Assembly: GCF_018919165.1 (NCBI RefSeq) | Contig: NZ_JAHLQM010000014.1 | Span: 1 to 59,695 of the forward strand | From: Amphibacillus sp. MSJ-3 | GTDB taxonomy: Bacteria > Bacillota > Bacilli > Bacillales > Amphibacillaceae | Reading direction: 5' to 3' | DNA length: 59,695 nt | Shown here: in pieces, positions 1 to 7,845 of the stretch | Position numbering within the stretch: the stretch's first letter is position 1 | How the letters are laid out: each line of letters begins with the position of its first letter | The notes under the pieces: model-generated | Databases searched by the model: none | Seen by the model: only the letters and a program-made list of their open reading frames with translations | What the model was told of the DNA's origin: nothing | Translations under genes and position numbers: made by a program

Positions 1-114
1 GCACCATCCAAATCTGATAAATTTCAATGAATCTATCATACTATGAATGGTCGTATATTTGATCGAAAAGTGTTCAATCTTATTGAGCAATAACTGACTA
101 TTTTAGTTTAGCAG

Positions 115-384
115 TTACATAGCAAAATGTTCAGATTTTGATTCTACTATTTGTCCAATTATTCCACTTGTAATTACCTCGTTTAATTTGAATGGTGGGA
201 TATATGATTTTGCATCCTGCATTCTTCCACGTAGATATGGGTCAACAGAAACATATACCGTACGTATCAGCACTTCACCATGAGATGGTGTGCCAATTGG
301 TACATTTATAAAGGCAAAATCCTCCATTATGGGAGTTCCAACAGGACGATTTGAAAGCCTAATTTGTTTTTGCATTTGATTCAT
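115..384 (-). pseudogene. N-terminal remnant of a CurA / leukotriene-B4-reductase-type NAD(P)H oxidoreductase
   Basis: The 89 codons match the start of zinc-independent medium-chain reductases (CurA/LTB4 12-hydroxydehydrogenase group), which reduce enone double bonds with NADPH; the run VSVDPYLRGRM at about residues 49-59 is typical of that N-terminal domain. Family members have about 330-340 residues, so roughly a quarter remains and the nucleotide-binding domain is absent. The frame ends at ATG-TAA, and the bases beyond show no continuation. The start has a good ribosome site (GGAGG, 7 nt spacing), and the promoter and palindrome upstream look intact, so the break is probably recent. A frameshift rejoining the rest outside the window cannot be excluded. 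Confidence 0.75.
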
Positions 385-443
385 GATTATTCCTCCGTTC
401 GTTTAAGGGATTATCCATACTGATTAATAGACGAAGCATAACT

Positions 444-472
444 TTGAACATGTGTTTTAAACAGATGTTCAA
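444..472. promoter_or_regulatory. 29-bp palindromic operator downstream of a -10 box
   Basis: Arms TTGAACAT (444-451) and ATGTTCAA (465-472) are exact inverted copies. The inner blocks TGTTT and AAACA also match, leaving only positions 9, 21 and the centre unpaired. It covers the expected transcription start of the minus-strand promoter at 478-505, so a dimeric repressor bound here would block initiation of the truncated oxidoreductase gene. The regulator is not identifiable; TetR, MarR and HxlR families use sites of this kind. Confidence 0.7.
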
Positions 473-477
473 TTATC

Positions 478-505
478 AGTATACCCTTTTAGTTTATTAT
501 GTCAA
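478..505 (-). promoter_or_regulatory. sigma-A promoter of the truncated oxidoreductase
   Basis: Reading the minus strand, TTGACA (500-505) and TATACT (478-483) are 16 bp apart, a near-consensus vegetative promoter. The start would fall at about 471, inside the palindrome. Confidence 0.65.
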
Positions 506-946
506 AATAATCGGATTCTCAGTTTTCCGAAATATGTAGGACAGTCTCCAATATGATTTTGATAATCGTCTTTAAACTAAAAAGTAATATTAGGCTTAAT
601 TGATAACAGGAGAATGCATGTATTCATTTAACAATCTTGACTAAATTATTTTTCAAAAAAGAGTCACTAACCTATATAGGATAGTGACTCTTGTAACCGT
701 CAAGTCTAAATGAACATTTGGGCATGCTTAGGTTATCATTTATAAATAATCATGTGTCATTTTATCAAGACGATCTTAAAACGTAATATTTTACCTCTTT
801 AATATAATTTATATTATAATCCAAAATCTTTTCATTAACATTCAAACTTTATTAACGTAGAAAATACCAATTTTCTTTATGTCGAATTTTACTCAGCGTA
901 TGTTTTTCGCTAAATATCTGACAATACCCCAATTTTGTTAAATTTA
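506..946. other. Gene-free AT-rich spacer
   Basis: No open frame with a ribosome binding site is seen on either strand. The only clear element is the hairpin at 653-692, listed separately, which faces the ABC transporter operon ending at 947. Confidence 0.5.
653..692 (-). terminator. Intrinsic terminator, probably of the ABC transporter pair
   Basis: On the minus strand an AAGAGTCACTA arm pairs with TAGTGACTCTT around a short loop and runs into TTTTTT. It lies about 255 bp past the permease stop codon. Confidence 0.75.
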
Positions 947-2383
947 TTATTGCTCTTTTATTCCCTTATCTGAATATATTTTAATTTCGTTATTTTTTAA
1001 TTTAAATAAATACTTAGACCCGAATATTAGTATTATAATAAAAGAAAGTATAGGAATTGATTCTATAGTCATTAATAACAAGGAATAAAACATTATTAAA
1101 AATAGATGATAGAACTTCGGAATTTTTTTAAAATTAAGTGTATTCATTGCCCCATATTTTAGTAGATACATAAATGTAAACTTTATTAAGAGCCACTCAC
1201 TTAAAATTATAAATATGTCCAAGCCATTTGATGTAGATGGATCCATTAGTTTAAAAGTAGAGTGAACGAGTAGTATAATCAACACCATCCAAGATGTACT
1301 AAGATAAAAACCTCTTATATAACATTCAATGGAGAAAGGTAATACTTTGAATTGGATAGTATCTAATTTGTGCTTGAATATTCCATATAACCAATACATA
1401 TATATTAATGTTGAAAACGTCAAGTATAACCCCGATGGAGCATTTACATTTATATTTATATTTAAAAAAATCAACACCGCTATACAATTGGTGATTATTG
1501 TAAAAGATATATTTTTATTAAATGTAAAATAATTTTTCCAGTACCTCGTAATAATTTCCGGTAAAGTGTAAGGAGCTTCCTTAATTTTCTTCTTATTGAC
1601 CCCCGAAGTACGCAACCTATGGGGTATAAAATTAAAACCTACACCCGTTATTAATTTAACTATTAATAAATTCCAGGTTTTGTCATCCCCGATTATCGTA
1701 ACTTCATTCCAATTAGTACTATGAGATATATTTGTTTTGAATTGAATTAAAATAAGGATTATCAACAATATAAATATAAGGGTAAGTATTGATGTTTTTG
1801 ATAAGTCTGTCAAAAAGTATGAGTATAGATATACACCAAAAAGTAGAAAAATATATGAAACACTTATTAGGAAAGGCTTTATTCCTCGTTGGAAATTTCT
1901 CCACTGAATAATCCCTGTAAATATATCGGAAGTAGAGAAAAATATAATAAATAAAAGCATTGTTTCTAAATTAAATACATTTAAAAGATAACAGACAAAA
2001 ATTAAAAGAGACACAATAAGAATTCTTTTTATCTGTTGATTAATTACCAGTATTTTTAGAATTTTATCTAGATCATAGGTTAGTAGATTTAAATTATAAT
2101 CAGAGGTAGTAACCTTATATCTAGGGTCTAAAAAGCCCTTGAAAAAGTAAAATAAACCTGATAACAACAAAAAATAAATAATTAGAGAATCATTATTTCT
2201 GTTTATTAATTGTATATAATGAGAGTAATAATGAGCACTTTCCTTAAAGAAGAATAGCCCAATTATACAGATATATATCAAAGTAGTTTTATCAAAGATA
2301 ATAGAGAATGCCAGTTTATACTTTTCAATAATCTTTTTAGTACGTTGTTTAGATACAAATCTCAATACATGTAACTCTCTCAT
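947..2383 (-). CDS. EcsB-like ABC transporter permease, substrate unknown
   Basis: A 478-residue protein made almost entirely of hydrophobic segments: about ten to twelve helices, for example near residues 31-47, 67-82, 115-150, 171-192, 198-215, 298-315, 322-339, 366-380, 393-412 and 425-462. Its ATG directly follows the TAA of the ATPase gene, so the two are translationally coupled and should form one transporter. The layout (ATPase, then a roughly 400-500 residue permease with a basic N-terminus) is that of EcsA-EcsB, which in Bacillus affects secretion and peptide export. Base composition is much more AT-rich than in the ribosomal region, which suggests acquisition or weak selection. Substrate could be a peptide or bacteriocin; nothing here proves it. 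Confidence 0.7.
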   Translation of the reverse strand: MRELHVLRFVSKQRTKKIIEKYKLAFSIIFDKTTLIYICIIGLFFFKESAHYYSHYIQLINRNNDSLIIYFLLLSGLFYFFKGFLDPRYKVTTSDYNLNLLTYDLDKILKILVINQQIKRILIVSLLIFVCYLLNVFNLETMLLFIIFFSTSDIFTGIIQWRNFQRGIKPFLISVSYIFLLFGVYLYSYFLTDLSKTSILTLIFILLIILILIQFKTNISHSTNWNEVTIIGDDKTWNLLIVKLITGVGFNFIPHRLRTSGVNKKKIKEAPYTLPEIITRYWKNYFTFNKNISFTIITNCIAVLIFLNININVNAPSGLYLTFSTLIYMYWLYGIFKHKLDTIQFKVLPFSIECYIRGFYLSTSWMVLIILLVHSTFKLMDPSTSNGLDIFIILSEWLLIKFTFMYLLKYGAMNTLNFKKIPKFYHLFLIMFYSLLLMTIESIPILSFIIILIFGSKYLFKLKNNEIKIYSDKGIKEQ

Positions 2384-3079
2384 TTAGGTCCTGCTTTCTA
2401 TACCTTTAAGTTTATTTATTTTCCCTTGATTAACTACTTCTCCATCTTTCAACATTATAAATGAATGACAAAGCTTCTTTACTCTTTCAATTAAATGCGA
2501 TGTAATTAATATGCTGGTTCCATTACTTGCCTTATTTATAATTTCTTGTTCTAAAAAAAGAGCTGAGTTTTCATCCAGACCGATAAAAGGTTCATCTATT
2601 ATTAATAAGGGTGTATCTGTAATAAGATTACTTATTATATTTACTTTTTGACGCATACCTTTCGATAAGTCTTCTGGAAATTCATTTAATTTACCATTCA
2701 TTTCAAAACCTTCTACATAATACTCAATTCTATCCCGAAAAGTTCCTTCAGGGACTTTATAGCTTGTTCCATATAACTGGAAATGTTGGTATACTGTTAA
2801 TTCTGTAAACAAAATGGGCTCTTCAGGGATATAAGAATACATAGCTTTATAATTTAAATAGTCTTCATCTATGTCAGTGTTATTTATTTTAATAGTTCCT
2901 TTACTTTTTTCTTGTATTCCCATAATAGATTTTAATGTGAGCGTTTTACCTGCACCATTGTGCCCAACTAATGCACAAATCTCTCCATAGCATAAATCAA
3001 AGCTTATATTTTTAACAATATTTGTAAGAGCAATATTAACATCTACACTATTAAGAGATAATGTTATAGGTTTTTTCAA
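2384..3079 (-). CDS. ABC transporter ATP-binding protein, EcsA-like
   Basis: A complete 231-residue ATPase. Walker A GHNGAGKT is at 39-46, the signature LSKGMRQK at 138-145, Walker B with catalytic Glu (LLIIDEP) at about 158-164, and the switch His in TSH at 193-195. The stretch YIPEEPILF after the Q-loop region resembles EcsA. It energises the permease encoded immediately downstream. A good site (GGAGG) precedes the ATG. The gene is preceded by a truncated frame (3113-3382), so the original operon probably had at least three genes. Confidence 0.9.
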   Translation of the reverse strand: MKKPITLSLNSVDVNIALTNIVKNISFDLCYGEICALVGHNGAGKTLTLKSIMGIQEKSKGTIKINNTDIDEDYLNYKAMYSYIPEEPILFTELTVYQHFQLYGTSYKVPEGTFRDRIEYYVEGFEMNGKLNEFPEDLSKGMRQKVNIISNLITDTPLLIIDEPFIGLDENSALFLEQEIINKASNGTSILITSHLIERVKKLCHSFIMLKDGEVVNQGKINKLKGIESRT

Positions 3080-3112
3080 AGTTATCCCTCCTAGAAAAAA
3101 TACAAAAGTTTA

Positions 3113-3382
3113 CTAATTTTCGCTATTATCTTGGATACGGTGAATAACATTGTCTAGTTGTTCTTTCCATTCTGTGCCTAACTTTTCTTCGTAATATCTC
3201 GATATAGCATAGCACATAGAAAATTTCTCTACAGGTTTTATTCCAATTTGCGCTAAGGTATTATATAGAAAATTAAGTACTAGCCGTTTAGTCTTAAACT
3301 CAGTTGACTTTATTATATCATCATACTCTTGCCTTTCATTATAAATGTCAAGATAAGAATTTGCACTTGGGGGTGCACATTC
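3113..3382 (-). pseudogene. C-terminal remnant of an unrecognised gene upstream of the ABC pair
   Basis: The frame is open for 89 codons and ends in TAG about 34 bp before the ATPase start, spacing typical of an operon. It has no ATG, GTG or TTG with a ribosome site. Sensible protein sequence begins near YNERQEYDD and ends in DNSEN; the part right of about 3340 is the hairpin repeat rather than natural coding sequence. The product is short, charged and helical-looking with no motif I recognise. It could be a regulator or immunity-type protein cut by the repeat. Confidence 0.5.
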
Positions 3383-3399
3383 TTATCTTGACATTTATA
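3340..3399. repeat. 60-bp near-perfect inverted repeat, possible insertion-sequence relic
   Basis: Arms at 3340-3360 and 3379-3399 are exact 21-bp inverted copies (outer part TATAAATGTCAAGATAAG). After one mismatch a further 5 bp pair (TGCAC/GTGCA), leaving a tiny loop. There is no T-run on either side, so it is not a normal terminator. The 5' side of the truncated frame ends exactly here. Two insertion-element ends joined after internal deletion, or a miniature element, are the likeliest origins; the family cannot be named from sight. Confidence 0.7.
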
Positions 3400-3916
3400 C
3401 CCGAAGATCTGAAGATATTTGTTGGAGGTCATCGGCAAAGGTATAGACCTCAACCATGTCTACCTTTTTATTCCCTATTTCTATCACTCCATATCATCGA
3501 ATTATTTATGCTTCATTTAATCATATAATCACAGGATATTATATAATGGATATGGGAGACAAGTCTCCTAAGGCTTAAATATTTTACAATAACTGTCTGG
3601 GTTTGACCAAGAACCTAAGTTTTCATTACACAAAAAACCCTTTCCAGTATCTTTGCCATTATCTCTAATAATTTAGATAAAAGTATAAAATTCACACTAC
3701 ATTTGCATCGATAAATGGGGGAATTCCCACAATCGTGAGAAAATGGTTAATAGACAATGATATTGAATTTTCACTTTAAGAATTATGCCATCGTCCTTTA
3801 ATAGCAAGCTTTTATTTATCCTATAAATTTTAATTATCATTTAAAGTTATATTTTAACTTTAGGGGTATAGTGCCTTTTTTTGATATACTTTATTTACAT
3901 ACATGGAGGTAATATT
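3400..3916. other. Spacer without recognisable genes
   Basis: No supported gene on either strand. A plus-strand -10-like TATACT lies near 3885 ahead of the melA remnant, but no convincing -35 is seen. Confidence 0.4.
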
Positions 3917-4420
3917 ATGCCTTTTAAAGTAACGTTTATTGGAGCACGAAGTATTGAGTTTAGCAGAAAGCTATTATCAGATTTGCTATCAGCGCCAGAA
4001 TTTAAGAATATAGAGGTAGCCTTTACTGATATAAATGAAGAAAACTTAGATATGGTAACTAAACTGTGTCAAAGAGATATTGATATAAATTGAGTAGATA
4101 TTAAAATTCAGTCGACAACAGATAGGAGAACCGCCCTTAAAAATGCAAAATATATCTTTCATGTTTTTCGTATTGGTGGTTTAGAAGCATTTAAAACCGA
4201 TGTAGAAATTCCGTTAAAATATGGAGTAGGTCAATGTGTAGGAGATACGCTGAGTGCAGGTGGTATAATGTATGGTCAGAGAGGGATAGCGGAAATTTTA
4301 AATTTCTGCAAAGTTATTCGAGAGGTTTCTCTTAAAGTTTGCTTATTACTAAATTATTCTAACCCGACGGCAATGATTACTTGGGCATGTAATAAGAGGA
4401 AATGTTTAAGCAACAACAAT
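3917..4420 (+). pseudogene. melA: GH4 alpha-galactosidase (MelA type) pseudogene
   Basis: Starts with ATG after GGAGG (3905-3909, 7 nt spacing) and encodes the NAD-binding start of a glycoside hydrolase family 4 enzyme (VTFIGARSIEFSRKLLSDLL). An in-frame TGA at 4091-4093 replaces what is a glycine in relatives (one base from GGA). The same frame then continues with the conserved GVGQCVGDTLSAGGIMYGQR and LLNYSNPTAMITWACNK blocks, the first containing the family's metal/NAD-site Cys. Identity stops near 4413, about residue 165 of a usual 430 or so, followed by unrelated sequence. The enzyme cannot be active. Confidence 0.85.
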
Positions 4421-4502
4421 AAATTAAACAATCTATTCAACCAATTTTATCTTTTATTTCCGGTATGGCACAATAAAGTAAATTTCAAAGGAGAATTTCA
4501 TT

Positions 4503-5063
4503 ATGAGAAACAATATAGAAATGCCTAATAAAATCCAACGAATTGGTTTAGGCCTTATGGTTTTTTTAACCTATTTAATTGGATTCATGACCATTTTAGG
4601 TTTAATAGTAAGAGATGCTGAAATGGCAATCGTTTGTTTTGTAATAACTGCTATTTTTGCAACGCTTGTTTTTTTCACTCGACGGAAATTTAAAGCATAT
4701 TATAAAGAAACTGCCGAGTACTTTCTATTGGGAGGACATCTTAGGAAAAATCATCATTTAACATATCGTGTATACTACAAAAACATTATAGATTGGGTGC
4801 CTTTATCCAAGAAAATTGGTGTGCTTGATAAGACACGTACAGATAATAAGTACATCTATATAAATTTCGCCTTTGCTAAGCCAGAGATATTGCTAAGAGA
4901 ACTTACAGAGATGACCTTTACTGGAAAGTTTAATCAAGCTGACTCAAGCCAATCAGACGATCCAAATCGTGAGCAAGAATTTATAGATCATCTTCAAACA
5001 AATCGCTATGGGCACTTAATAGAGGAATTTTTAAAAGAACAGCATTCTTCAGAAGACTCCTAG
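4503..5063 (+). CDS. Small membrane protein with two N-terminal helices, function unknown
   Basis: A 186-residue protein with a good ribosome site (AAAGGAG, 9 nt before ATG). Two transmembrane segments lie at about residues 12-34 and 42-60, separated by a short loop with acidic residues. A basic stretch (TRRKFKAYYKE) follows, then a soluble domain of about 80 residues and an acidic, Ser-rich tail. The domain is compatible with a bacterial PH-like fold, but this is only an impression. It is the only intact plus-strand gene in the window and sits between two areas of broken genes, so it may be a mobile cargo gene or a survivor. No function is proposed. Confidence 0.65.
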   Translation: MRNNIEMPNKIQRIGLGLMVFLTYLIGFMTILGLIVRDAEMAIVCFVITAIFATLVFFTRRKFKAYYKETAEYFLLGGHLRKNHHLTYRVYYKNIIDWVPLSKKIGVLDKTRTDNKYIYINFAFAKPEILLRELTEMTFTGKFNQADSSQSDDPNREQEFIDHLQTNRYGHLIEEFLKEQHSSEDS

Positions 5064-5187
5064 TGTCACTATAAAAAGCGTTTTTTTAAGAATAGCAGTA
5101 TAACGAATACCGGCTTATATTCTGGCTTTATTGATTAGTCCAATGCCTGTTTCGACCGTACATAGAATTCTAAAACGAAAATGCTAA

Positions 5188-5319
5188 TGCGCCTGTGATG
5201 TGCCTTTTTACTTGGAAGGGCATGTAAAAGAGGCTGCGACTAATCCAAATGATAAACTGAATGATAAAACTTTAAAAGAAATACAACCTCATCATTGGTA
5301 TAAGGTCTACGAAAGCTGA
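5188..5319 (+). pseudogene. C-terminal fragment, possibly of a flavin-reductase-like protein
   Basis: After a TAA at 5185-5187 a frame runs through DVPFYLEGHVKEA and ends in WYKVYES. In another frame just upstream, ENANAPVM joins smoothly to DVPFYLEG, so a one-base shift near 5197 probably split one protein. The combined run is loosely like the end of flavin-reductase-domain proteins; the assignment is weak. No start or ribosome site. Confidence 0.35.
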
Positions 5320-5348
5320 ATTTAAATATTCAAGTGTTATACGAAAGT

Positions 5349-5447
5349 TTATCGTGTGATTACCCAAAATTCACGATCTTTCAACACTAAATCATAAGGT
5401 GTTTTTATTTCCTCCCAACGAACTTCTCTATGCTGCAAAACATTTAC
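5349..5447 (-). pseudogene. Short decayed gene with ribosome site and shifted start
   Basis: On the minus strand AAGGAGG precedes an ATG near 5435, but the coherent frame (LQHREVRWEEIKTPYDLVL and onward to FWVITR, stop at 5349-5351) is one base out of register with that ATG. A single lost base in the second or third codon explains it. Not recognised. Confidence 0.35.
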
Positions 5448-5509
5448 ATCCTCCTTGTGAAATACTCAACAACCCCACTGGATTGAATGGATTCTTCTGA
5501 ATAAGAATA

Positions 5510-5790
5510 TCATATGTCTAAAACTTTCCCTTCCGCAGCAGTCCCCTTTACTTCAAATTTAAATGACATATTGTTCGAATAGGTTCCACTTGGTAATTGA
5601 ATGAGAAATGCAGATATATGGAAATTCCCGCTTTAGTTTCTCGTCGTAGTTATTTTCAAAATAGAGATGCACAGAATCTAGTTCTCTGTCAAAAATGCTA
5701 GAATTCTTAGATGATATGGGATTTAGACCGAATGGGCCTTGGGGCAACCTATTTGGTGAAGCAATATATATTGAGTCATAAGTACCTGAT
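5510..5790 (-). pseudogene. Frameshifted remnant of an unrecognised gene
   Basis: Two overlapping minus-strand frames join into one protein-like sequence: ASPNRLPQGPFGLNPISS, then the segment to KLKREFPY, then ISAFLIQLPSGTYSNNM and on to GKVLDI, with the shift near 5612-5622. A TAA lies in frame just upstream of the recognisable start. Probably cotranscribed with the fragment at 5349-5447. Function unknown. Confidence 0.4.
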
Positions 5791-5985
5791 CCCCTTTAAT
5801 AATGTCAACTAATCATTTTCTGCCGTAATCTAGCCCGTTTGTGAATAGCAATAAATATCTCTCTTCATTTTATCACAATAACAAAATATTAAACCAGAAT
5901 ATAACTTTATCCTCCTAACTACTGTCTTGATTACTTCTAAATTCCTTAGCCTATGTTTTGACCGATATTATTACTTTTAATCTAC

Positions 5986-6023
5986 ACAAAAAACCCTCTC
6001 CCACCAATGTGAGAAAGGGTTTG
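5986..6023 (-). terminator. Terminator of rplM-rpsI
   Basis: On the minus strand AAACCCTTTCTC pairs with GAGAGGGTTT around a short loop and continues into a T-run. It lies about 20 bp past the rpsI stop. Confidence 0.9.
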
Positions 6024-6040
6024 AATACGATAATGTAAGA

Positions 6041-6433
6041 TTAACGTTTTGAAAATTGTGGAGCTTTACGTGCGCCTTTAAGACCGTATTTTTTACGTTC
6101 TTTCATTCTTGCGTCACGAGTTAAGAAGCCAGCGCTTTTTAGTGAAGCACGGTATTCCGGATCAACTTCTAATAATGCACGAGCCACTCCATGGCGAATT
6201 GCTCCAGCTTGTCCTGTGAAGCCACCACCATGTACGTTTACTAAAACATCATAACTACCTTCTGTTTCTGTTGTCACTAAAGGTTGTTTAATAATTGTAC
6301 GAAGTGTTTCATATGGGAAGTATTCTTCCGCATCACGATTATTTACAGTAATACGTCCAGTACCTGGGACTAAACGTACACGAGCAGTTGATTTTTTACG
6401 GCGTCCAGTTCCGTAGTATTGTACTTGTGCCAA
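6041..6433 (-). CDS. rpsI: 30S ribosomal protein S9
   Basis: 130 residues, full length for bacterial S9, with the usual N-terminal [15 protein letters not shown] and the basic C-terminal tail ending in FSKR, which reaches toward P-site tRNA. The start is TTG, chosen because GGAGG lies 8 nt upstream. It follows rplM by 19 bp; the two form the conserved L13-S9 operon and end at the terminator 5986-6023. Confidence 0.98.
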   Translation of the reverse strand: MAQVQYYGTGRRKKSTARVRLVPGTGRITVNNRDAEEYFPYETLRTIIKQPLVTTETEGSYDVLVNVHGGGFTGQAGAIRHGVARALLEVDPEYRASLKSAGFLTRDARMKERKKYGLKGARKAPQFSKR

Positions 6434-6452
6434 ATCGATTACCTCCTTTTAA

Positions 6453-6890
6453 TTATCCACGAAGTTCGTAGACTTCTGGTTTTTGTGCATGGTGATTGTG
6501 TTCCGCACCACGATATACATGTAATTTCTTAGCCATTTTACGACCAAGGCTACCTTTTGGAAGCATACCTTTAATTGTTAATTCAAGCATTCTCTCTGGG
6601 AATTGTTCACGCATTTCCCCAGCTGAGCGTGCTTGTAAGCCGCCTGCATGACCTGAGTGACGATAATACATCTTATCACTTAGCTTATTTCCTGTAAGTT
6701 CAATTTTCTCTGCATTAATAATAATAACATTGTCACCAGTATCCACATGTGGTGTGAATGTTGGTTTATGCTTACCACGTAGAATAGCTGCTACTTCACT
6801 TGATAAACGTCCAAGTGTTTGACCTTCAGCATCAATGACAAGCCATTTACGTTCAATGTTTGCATCATTTGCCATGAAAGTTGTCCGCAT
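6453..6890 (-). CDS. rplM: 50S ribosomal protein L13
   Basis: 145 residues, as in Bacillus. L13 is an early assembly protein binding 23S rRNA domain II. Conserved blocks [26 protein letters not shown] and [14 protein letters not shown] are present. ATG follows AGGAGG by about 8 nt. Upstream are a promoter (7019-7047) and a leader of about 120 nt, so this gene can be transcribed independently of truA. Confidence 0.98.
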   Translation of the reverse strand: MRTTFMANDANIERKWLVIDAEGQTLGRLSSEVAAILRGKHKPTFTPHVDTGDNVIIINAEKIELTGNKLSDKMYYRHSGHAGGLQARSAGEMREQFPERMLELTIKGMLPKGSLGRKMAKKLHVYRGAEHNHHAQKPEVYELRG

Positions 6891-6904
6891 CGTTACTACC
6901 TCCT

Positions 6905-7012
6905 AATTTATCCTTATCTTTTCAATCTTTTTTTATCAATTCATTGGGTTTACTTTTATATTCTACACAATTAACTTTCCGGGGCTAATCGTGGTATAGA
7001 AATAAAATGCCA
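6905..7012 (-). promoter_or_regulatory. Probable L13 autoregulatory leader
   Basis: The leader between the predicted start (about 7011) and rplM contains two possible stems, one with GGTCTA..TATACC-type arms near its 5' end and one with ATTA-GCCCCGG..GTTAAT. A small L13-binding leader ahead of rplM is known in Firmicutes. The position fits; the fold was judged by eye only. Confidence 0.4.
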
Positions 7013-7018
7013 TAGACC

Positions 7019-7047
7019 ATCTTATAACAAATCATCATTAAAGTCAA
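7019..7047 (-). promoter_or_regulatory. Promoter of rplM-rpsI
   Basis: TTGACT (7042-7047) and TAAGAT (7019-7024) with 17 bp spacing on the minus strand, in the truA-rplM gap. Confidence 0.5.
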
Positions 7048-7095
7048 TAGCTGTAACGCTTATTCATTACTTTTATCAAAAAAATATCCCTCTTC

Positions 7096-7833
7096 TTAAT
7101 AGATCACGTGATCTAAATATAAGCCTTGTGCAGGAGCTGTTTTTCCAGCTAGTTTTCGATCTTTACTCATTATAATCTCAGGTATACATTCAGGGCTTCT
7201 CTTCCCTAAGCCTACTTCAATCAAAGTCCCAATAATAATCCGAACCATATTGTAAAGAAAACCATTTCCCCTAATAGTAAAGATCAAATATTGATCTTGT
7301 TTTTGACATGACGCCTGATATATCTTGCGGACTTTACTCCCTTTCACATGGCTGTTCGCTGCACAAAAGGAGGTGAAATCATGTTCACCAATTAAGTACT
7401 GGCAGGCTTGATTCATTGATTCAATATGAAGTGGTTGATGAATATAAGTGCTATACTTAGTTTGAAAAGGACTTGGGTCTGCTGAATTCAAGATAACATA
7501 CCGATAAGTTTTCTGCTTTGCACTGTAACGCGCATGAAATTGATCGGAAACTTGCTCAACATTCTTGATTACAATGTCGTCTGGTAAGAGGGCATTCATT
7601 GCTTTCTTCCAATTTACTTCAGCAATCATCAGTTCACTATCAAAGTGAAAAGTTTGTCCATGGGCATGGACACCTGCATCTGTTCGACCAGAGGCAGTAA
7701 TTTTAATGGGCTGACCTTTATGTATTTGGGTAAGGGCTGATTCAATGACTGATTGAATAGTCAATTGATCTGGTTGAATTTGATAACCTGCATAATTTGA
7801 ACCATCATAACTTACCGTTGCTAAAAGTCGCAT
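7096..7833 (-). CDS. truA: tRNA pseudouridine(38-40) synthase TruA
   Basis: 245 residues, normal length. It isomerises uridines 38-40 in the anticodon arm of many tRNAs. The catalytic Asp lies in GRTDAGVHAHGQ (about 50-61), and the conserved NGFLYNMVRIIIGTL is near 188-202. ATG follows AAGGAG by about 7 nt. It is 12 bp downstream of ecfT, the same order as in Bacillus, and probably ends the ECF transcript. No terminator is seen before the rplM promoter. Confidence 0.97.
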   Translation of the reverse strand: MRLLATVSYDGSNYAGYQIQPDQLTIQSVIESALTQIHKGQPIKITASGRTDAGVHAHGQTFHFDSELMIAEVNWKKAMNALLPDDIVIKNVEQVSDQFHARYSAKQKTYRYVILNSADPSPFQTKYSTYIHQPLHIESMNQACQYLIGEHDFTSFCAANSHVKGSKVRKIYQASCQKQDQYLIFTIRGNGFLYNMVRIIIGTLIEVGLGKRSPECIPEIIMSKDRKLAGKTAPAQGLYLDHVIY

Positions 7834-7845
7834 AACACATCTCCT

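Larger units (their letters stand above)
5064..5985. other. Field of gene fragments
   Basis: This stretch has no intact gene but at least three decayed reading frames, listed separately. Ribosome sites survive while frames are broken by single-base shifts, indicating loss of selection rather than random DNA. It marks the border between the conserved ribosomal block and the accessory region. Confidence 0.6.

Noticed and set aside
3340-3399. The 60-bp hairpin as a transcription terminator
   Set aside because: Neither side has a T-run, and the stem is far longer than needed.
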